DNA from: Cephalothrix simula
Lineage: Eukaryota; Nemertea; Palaeonemertea; Archinemertea; Cephalotrichidae
Reading direction: 5' to 3'
Length of the DNA: 13,063 bases
Assembly (NCBI GenBank): GCA_035591015.1
Contig: JAXIUW010210286.1
Span: forward strand, 1 to 13,063
Translations under genes and position numbers: made by a program
Notes under the pieces: model-generated
What the model was told of the DNA's origin: nothing
Seen by the model: only the letters and a program-made list of their open reading frames with translations
The model's database searches: none
Shown here: positions 7,901 through 13,063 of the stretch, one piece after another
Numbering within the stretch: the stretch's first letter is position 1
Layout of the letters: each line of letters starts with the position of its first letter

Positions 7901-10629
7901 GAAAATTTCATTGCAATTTAGACGATTCAAGGCATGGCGATTCACACAAATTTGAAAGAAGGCATAGAAGTGGCGCCATTATCTATTTAGTAAAGGCGAT
8001 TTTCCGTCTTTGATGTTTAAATCAAAAGTTTCTTTCGTTGAGAAAACTGACCAACATCCCCAGGCGCTGCTAAGTCTTAAAACAAAGATATCCGATGCTA
8101 TTTCCGAAATAAAAAGGCTGAATCTGCTTGAATCGCCTTTCAAAGTGGTATTTTATATCTGTCACGCGAGAAAATTTCCCGCCTGCCTTTGATGTGTTCA
8201 CGTAACATCAAAGAGAAAAAAGGGAAAACCTGATGCGCTTAGCACCGGAATTTCACTAGATTATAGCCTGCCATTTTTATCAATCTTTTATCATAAATTA
8301 AAAACAATTCTCATATTGCGCGTAGGCCGTAGAAAGTAACACGCTATTTAGAAGAAAATCTTAACTTGCGTGATGAGATGGAAACCTTTTTCGTTACTTG
8401 ATTATTTTCAAATCCAAAACACGTAAGACGAGTCATTAAATCAACCACAGCTATTGTTCGCTTCAAATCCGATGTTCATTTTAAAAGTGAATCTTTGCCC
8501 GCGCTATTTGACTCCCTGTCCCTTTGGGGCTCAATTTTTCTAATCTTTTGTGTGAAGATGATGTTTGAAATATAGCTTAACTGAAAATATCATGGGAATA
8601 GAACACACGCGAATTGGAAGCGCGTATATTGAATATTGAGCTTTTTTTCAGAACTGCCGCATATGGCATGCAACATTGAAAAGAGTTTCATCTCAAATAT
8701 CGGTGATTTTATCAGCAAAAACGAAAGAAAATTTTCATTGGTGTCAGATGACAATTTTAAAGACAGGAGATCAATAAAATCTGATTAAAATTTGACTGGC
8801 AAAATAAGATTGTTCTTTTCAGAAATGATTTTGAAATTATAAACTTACTTTTTTTCTCGCTTTCCACTACCAGTATCTCTAAAACCTTTAGCGAATGGAT
8901 TATGGTCAATTTTTAATTGAGTAATCTAAAAAAGAAAAATTATATTCAAATTAGTACAAATTTTTAATAATAGGGGTCACTAACAGAAAAACAATTTGAG
9001 GGCTGTTTTGAGTAGCTTATTTCAATATAGTAATAAAATTAACATTAATATGTAATTAATCCACACTCAAAGTATAACATTTATGGTAGCAGTGGCACCT
9101 CAAAAGTTGTTTTCTTTTATTGATATAATACGAAGTCAATAGCTGGGCACTTATCAGCTTATCGAGTAATAAACTTCAATACTGACTTTATATTTCTACC
9201 ATAATGATTTCCTACAAATGATTTCAATTTATTCGGATTTTATTGTCCGTTTTCATGTACTAAGTGGAGCGGGCGTAAATAGCGGAACCTAATAGAGACA
9301 TGGCGGCTCTTTCATTTCCAGCAGTCTTGTTATGATCTGTTATATACGTGTATGCTGGTTATGAAATTATAATAAGATCTCCTGTGTCGCTTGGCTTTAA
9401 AAGAGAGAGTTGATTAAACTACTGAAAATGGCCAATTCGTATGTGTGAATAAAGGGAACTCGGACTTGATAATTGTTGGTCAGTTTAACACATATTAAGT
9501 ATCCTAATTACAGGAAAGGTACAAATATTAAATATCTAAACGGTATAATTAATGCTTGGAGGTATTGATACGACACCCAGAAATTGCTTGAAAATAGCAC
9601 CTTCAACAGTATCTTCACACATATAGACCTTGAGCCTGATAATGGGCATCACAATTATTTTTACAGTAGAAAATTATAGGACAATGTCATCTGTGATACG
9701 AAAATTAAAATGTGTAGGTAAATAAAACAGGTAAATCAAAGCAAAAAATTCTTTAAAATGCTTGTAAATTTGGTAATTTATAAAGAAATTTATTGCCTTA
9801 TAATGGAAAATGCCGGCTTATTAAAAGATTAAACAAAACATTCTTATCTTTGAAAGATATACATAAAAGGTTGAACTCTACAAGACTGAAATTGAAGTCT
9901 CTTTGAAAGACAATTTTCGCGCAGTTGGCTTTAATATTAGCACGATATGTTTGGCTTTGTCTTTTTATCCACAAAGACTGTAAAATAATTGAAAATCCAT
10001 CGTTGCGGATGATACATCCTTTTAGAAAAAAATATCAAAAAAATTTCCACCAAAAATATTTAATTTATTTTTCAAAGGTCTTAGGGCGGTCATGTAAAGG
10101 CAGACCATATCAGCTGGAAAATGCAGAATTTTATTTATTTCTTTAATTCTCAAAGGAAGATACAAAAATGATTCGCATGAACAATCCGCAACTAGAAAAA
10201 TAGTAGATAAAGTTACATATTCTGAAGCTAAATCGCTAGAGAATATGTGATCAGAAAGAATAACATATTTTGACTGCTAAAAAGTCACAGAGATGCGTTT
10301 TGCATAGGAAAAACACCCTCATGGGTATTGAATATGCGACAGATTTCGTATCATATGCGTCACTCTAGACACATTTTGTCAAAAGAGGGTTTTTAAATGA
10401 GAATAAGAATTCTCTTGTATTATCTTTTTTTATCTTACAATTTTTCACCTTCAGGCATTACGTATTAAAAATTAAAACTCACCTTTTCATTTTGATAGGC
10501 TGTAACAGCAATAAATGCAGTTTCTTTAAATACATAGGTTCTGAATTGACTATAGGGCAGCTTGAGTATATCATTAGCTCTGACTAGATGGAATCGAGGC
10601 TGGTATTTGTGCATTGAATTTAATATAGT
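3817..10629 (-). CDS. Tbx2/3: Tbx2/3-family T-box transcription factor, partial (3' four exons)
   Basis: Joined minus-strand exons 10629-10483, 8925-8849, 6644-6475 and 4910-3817 give a 495-residue open frame ending in TAG. Residues 1-74 are the C-terminal part of the T-box, including [25 protein letters not shown] and [18 protein letters not shown], which carries the 3-10 helix known to enter the DNA minor groove in T-box structures. Residues 76-131 are an acidic linker, about 168-276 are Ser/Pro-rich, RFSPYSLPL is at 408-416 and [13 protein letters not shown] at 466-478. The last two match the C-terminal region of TBX2/TBX3 (RYSPYSIP and ELQSIQRLVSGLE), which places the gene in Tbx2/3 rather than Tbx4/5, Tbx1 or Brachyury. 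The family acts mainly as nuclear transcriptional repressors in development. All introns are GT-AG and the phases (0, 2, 1) agree across each junction. The start codon, N-terminus and first T-box half lie beyond position 13063. Confidence 0.93.
5021..5478. mobile_element. Candidate degenerate foldback element in intron
   Basis: The left end (5021-5056: TGACAACCCCAGAGTGGTCA, then ACATAGACTGTCATT) is imperfectly inverted at the right end (about 5434-5478, whose reverse complement contains TGACAACTGATCCCCAGAG, GTCAAC and TATGGTCATT). Near the centre, GTCTGGCAAT (5289-5298) is inverted as ATTGCCAAAC (5338-5347) with one mismatch. Together they suggest an old foldback or MITE about 450 bp long that has decayed by small indels. 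It has no coding capacity, and its boundaries are approximate. Confidence 0.35.
5716..5758. repeat. Near-perfect 16-bp hairpin in intron
   Basis: AGTTAATTAGAACTGG (5716-5731) and its inverted partner CCAGTTCTAATTAGCT (5743-5758) match at 15 of 16 positions around an 11-nt loop. The inner 13 bp are perfect. Each arm contains TAATTA, a core homeodomain-type sequence. The stem is shorter than a typical microRNA precursor and pairing outside it is weak, so a microRNA is not supported. Confidence 0.85.
6475..6644 (-). CDS. Tbx2/3: Tbx2/3 exon c: acidic post-T-box linker
   Basis: This 170-nt exon completes a Lys codon and then encodes 56 residues beginning [12 protein letters not shown] and ending LSLVPIP, plus the first base of the next codon. 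The acceptor is TTTGACAG before 6644 and the donor is CAG/GTAAGT at 6474-6469. RLMLQSQ lines up with the QLTLQS that follows the T-box in vertebrate TBX3, which supports the splice choice. Residues about 14-44 of the exon are strongly acidic (clusters DVDVD, DIDDEN and ESDIEDDVD). If the donor is not used, the frame runs only five more codons (KSSLL) to a stop. Without splicing evidence, an extra small exon elsewhere in the flanking introns cannot be excluded. Confidence 0.88.
6645..8848 (-). other. Tbx2/3 intron between exons b and c
   Basis: A 2,204-nt phase-2 intron with GTAAGT donor and GACAG acceptor, the longest intron fully inside the window. It includes stretches less AT-rich than the flanks (about 6890-6960, 7440-7680, 7720-8200), which make it a plausible place for enhancers. 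Plus-strand open frames at 7723-8013 and 8010-8192 lie here, but they match no family and are probably incidental. A TCF/LEF-like site cluster is at 8008-8213. Confidence 0.85.
8008..8213. promoter_or_regulatory. Candidate TCF/LEF-site cluster with a palindromic pair
   Basis: CTTTGATGT occurs at 8008-8016 and again at 8187-8195. The second copy is followed after nine bases by its exact inverse, ACATCAAAG, at 8205-8213. ATCAAAAG at 8021-8028 is a weaker match. CTTTGAT is the core TCF/LEF (Wnt effector) site. Lying within an intron of a developmental transcription factor, this is a reasonable enhancer candidate, but it rests on motif content only. Confidence 0.25.
8849..8925 (-). CDS. Tbx2/3: Tbx2/3 exon b: end of T-box ([11 protein letters not shown])
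   Basis: This 77-nt exon encodes [19 protein letters not shown] followed by SGKREK plus two bases of a Lys codon. The acceptor is CTTTTTTTAG next to 8925 and the donor is AA/GTAAGT at 8848-8843. It enters in phase 0 and leaves in phase 2. PFAKGFR is the C-terminal 3-10 helix that contacts the minor groove in known T-box structures. The basic GKREKKR tail at the junction with the next exon is typical of Tbx2/3 and probably contributes to nuclear localisation. DHNPF in place of the vertebrate DNNPF is a minor variation. Confidence 0.95.
8926..10482 (-). other. Tbx2/3 intron between exons a and b
   Basis: A 1,557-nt phase-0 intron with GTGAGT donor and a polypyrimidine-TTTAG acceptor. The position between VTAYQNEK and ITQLKID is a conserved T-box intron site. 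A plus-strand 73-codon open frame at 9925-10146 has no recognisable homology. Apart from a less AT-rich patch near 9260-9320 nothing stands out. Confidence 0.85.
10483..10629 (-). CDS. Tbx2/3: Tbx2/3 exon a: T-box core, C-terminal half
   Basis: This 147-nt exon encodes 49 codons, starting [14 protein letters not shown] and ending [11 protein letters not shown]. The minus-strand acceptor is a pyrimidine-rich tract ending TTTTCAG, with AG at 10631-10630. The donor is AAG/GTGAGT at 10482-10477. Both boundaries are phase 0. The segment supplies the late beta-strands of the T-box, including the conserved [14 protein letters not shown] and VTAYQN blocks. To my knowledge a 147-nt exon with these same boundaries is present in vertebrate TBX2/3, so the intron positions look ancestral. 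The preceding T-box exon is not in the window. Confidence 0.95.
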
Positions 10630-13063
10630 CTGAAAAGACAATAAGTGAAGATAATGATGAGAATTGAAACTAAAACGAAACTAAATATGCTGAAAAAGAT
10701 GGAATCAAATTAAAACAGGACGCTCTAAAATGTCAAATCACCCGAAGAAAAATCATCGCACTAAAGATCAAAACAAAGAAAAAAAGCCATTATGAATTAA
10801 TTCAAAAGAACTATATCTGCGTGAGATTGATAAAAGGGTCATCGGCTTAAACTGTTGATCGAAGAGCTCAAATTAACGAAAAGAAAAAATTGGTCAATAG
10901 AGTAAGAGTGTTGAATTTCGTACTAAATGGTGTTGAGCCGATTTGGTGTGAAAGGATTCGGTTTGTTTAGTAAAAAAATTAAATGATTATATTGTCTCCT
11001 TTACACAAAACGCTTAAAAATAAATGATCTGTAATTGACGAACAAAACAACACAGGGAGTAATCTTGGAGCTTCCAGAGGTGTTGTGCCTTAGAGATAAC
11101 TAACTGGCAAGTTTGCCAAATCTCAGTTCAATATTTCACGCAAAGATATGGTAGTGCTATCCGCTAAAGTCTCTTAAGGTGCCAGAACAAATCGTCCCAA
11201 TTTCTTGGGGTACATTACGAAAGAATCAAATGTTGTTTGAAGGCTCTTCACTTGCCGGCGGTAGTGCCAAGATCTGTCAAGAAATTACACTGAAAAGTTT
11301 GATAGCCCTTCTGGGCTTTGTGTTCCATAATGAGAAAGATGGTGATACTAAACGAGCTAGGTGAATAATGGCGCCATAAAAGCGGAACTTTACTCATATA
11401 GTCTGCATGTAACAATTTTTCTGTCTGTAAAATCATGTTTCTACGATCTTTTACTAAGATTGCAAAGTTGCAGGCTTGCAGCAGGTATAATACAGCCTCT
11501 TTAGTATATGATGTCATAATCTCCATTAAATATATATAATTAAGTATGGATTGAGTTAACCAAACTACATCTCAATGAATTAAACTAAACTTGTCTTTAC
11601 TAACTTTAAAAGTTAAAAACTTAACCTTCCTATGATCCTTACTTTTCAAATGGAAAAAATTGAAAGTTTCTCTAAGATATCTTTCTCGGATTATTATCAA
11701 ACTGGGAGGTGGTATCTGTAACGCCCTAGGTAAAAATCCGGCTTCACCTGAAATATTTCTAAAACAAAACGGTTTTTTACAGTTTTCAGGTATGGTTCAG
11801 ATACCTGCAAATTTTCAATTGGTTCAAAACACTTCATGAAAAGTGTCTTAAACCATTCACGTTTCTGATTAAGTCTTTGACGAAGAACCGCCGGCTGAGA
11901 GCCGGCAACATCTAGCATTAAATTGAATGATATAGGCTGATAGGAATGGAAAAATGGCTGATTTCAAGATATCCGTGAAAGAGTAAGAAGATAGTGCCAC
12001 ACTACTTGAAGTACACCACCGTGAAACTTGTTTGAAAAACTCCGTCAGAAACAGTGAATATGATAAGAAAAGTAATTCGCTGCGGGGGGTTTATTGGGGT
12101 CTGTGCTCGGTAGTGCTCCCCCAGTTGATTTTTTATATAAAAATGGGTTGTATTACACACCTGTACACACAGACTGCCCTCCTGTTTTCTAAATTTGCCA
12201 AAAAGCGAGACAGCCAGACTATTGCTGATTCTTCTTGCGTTCTGGCAGTGGATTATGCCATGCACTTTAATCGAAGCTGATCAAAGCCTTCAACAGTAAA
12301 CGAATGAGGAAAATATTTTACTACGGTCAAATTTATATCGGAATCACACAGAGGGGGTGGATGATATAAACGTTTTTTTTTCTTAACTAATCCAAGATTG
12401 CATATTTTGCAAAAAAGATACCAAATTAGTTTCCATATGGGAATAGTATAGACGAGTTGGCGTATCTGTAATCGTCCTTTGGTGATCCTAATAATACCTA
12501 GAGCTCAGACCAGGCGCCATGTTTTACTAAATCCTGGCCGCATGTTAATAACTACGTACGATAATTACACCTTTGGATGGCTATGACAATTGTCAAAATT
12601 ACAAAAATATAGAATCTCAATAATGAAATAGCGTGTTATAATGAAACGTCGCGACACTCCAAACACTTAATAATTGCACGAAAAATTCACAAAACACAAA
12701 AAAATACAAAAGCCATCAAATAATTTTTAAACATTTGGTAAACTGATACGATATGTTTTGTATATAACCTGATATAACTGATGCCTGAACTTGGCACACA
12801 ATGTTTCAAATCAATATTTTGTAAAAAGATAAAAAAATAGCGGTTGAAACCGTTTTAACCCTAAGTACATCATTTTGACCGCACTGTGTAATGAAAAGCC
12901 GGCAATTACCCAGGTGGCCGATAGGGGTATTAGCATTTAGTTATCGTAATTACCGCGCAGTCAGCTCGCTGCTTTACTTCGTAAGTTGCGCACTTGCGGG
13001 GGGCCGATCAATTAAATCGTGACGCTTAATTTGATGATTTTGATCGATTTTCATGATTCAAAA
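10630..13063 (-). other. Upstream Tbx2/3 intron, open at the right edge
   Basis: At least 2,434 nt upstream of exon a contain no sequence that I could translate into the earlier T-box blocks (such as FPPFKVRVSGLD or WMVAGKADP), so the preceding exon must lie beyond the window. Open frames of 60-92 codons on both strands (11179-11526, 11697-11918, 12002-12280) overlap one another and match nothing known. Parts of 11050-11380 and 11690-12300 are less AT-rich and may be old repeat insertions. A GC hairpin with GCCGGC arms and a TGAGA loop is at 11890-11906. A GC-richer, motif-dense stretch is at 12880-13015. Confidence 0.75.
10945..10953 (+). promoter_or_regulatory. T-box-like half-site GGTGTGAAA
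   Basis: GGTGTGAAA matches nine of ten bases of the T-box half-site AGGTGTGAAA (first base T here). It lies about 310 nt upstream of exon a in the Tbx2/3 intron, so self-regulation is imaginable. One half-site in several kilobases can occur by chance. Confidence 0.15.

Noticed and set aside
7723-8192. Two overlapping plus-strand open frames (96 and 60 codons) resembling a small gene pair
   Set aside because: They lie inside a Tbx2/3 intron on the opposite strand, are in different frames, match no family and have no promoter or splice support.
11179-12280. Several 60-92-codon open frames on both strands, considered as transposon remnants
   Set aside because: No reverse transcriptase, transposase or other conserved motif is visible, and the frames overlap on opposite strands.
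10630-13063. Upstream T-box exon
   Set aside because: A search by eye of the minus strand for the preceding T-box blocks found nothing, so the exon is taken to lie outside the window.

Overview
The window is animal (metazoan) nuclear DNA. It is AT-rich, mostly non-coding, and carries the 3' part of one recognisable protein-coding gene, split over four exons on the minus strand. The gene is a T-box transcription factor of the Tbx2/3 (Drosophila bifid/omb) subfamily. Translated exon sequence, canonical GT-AG splice sites and matching intron phases join into one reading frame of 495 residues that ends in a stop codon. The organism looks like an invertebrate, because the protein has none of the poly-Ala or His runs of vertebrate TBX2/TBX3 and is diverged outside the T-box. 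A tunicate or another AT-rich deuterostome or protostome would fit; the sequence alone does not settle the species.

Layout from right to left, the direction of transcription: 10630-13063 is intron whose upstream exon lies beyond the right edge. 10483-10629 and 8849-8925 are two exons encoding the C-terminal part of the T-box DNA-binding domain. 6475-6644 is an acidic linker exon. 3817-4910 is the terminal exon, with a Ser/Pro-rich region, a conserved RFSPYSLP block and the C-terminal [13 protein letters not shown] motif. The start codon, the N-terminus and the first part of the T-box are not in the window. Below 3817 lies the presumed 3' UTR, with an AATAAA at 3683-3688, followed by AT-rich intergenic DNA to position 1.

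No second gene can be firmly called. The intergenic left part is rich in small repeats: three 39-bp tandem units (681-797), a permuted inverted-repeat cluster (1594-1742), a small element bounded by TAGTGTAGAC-type inverted ends (about 1756-2004) and a short 31-bp duplication (2164-2213). The introns hold further structure: a degenerate foldback (about 5021-5478), a near-perfect 16-bp hairpin (5716-5758), a palindromic pair of TCF/LEF-like sites with a third upstream (8008-8213), and a T-box-like half-site (10945-10953). These are candidate regulatory or mobile-element sequences for a developmental regulator. Their function is inference only. I found no convincing undescribed multi-gene system.
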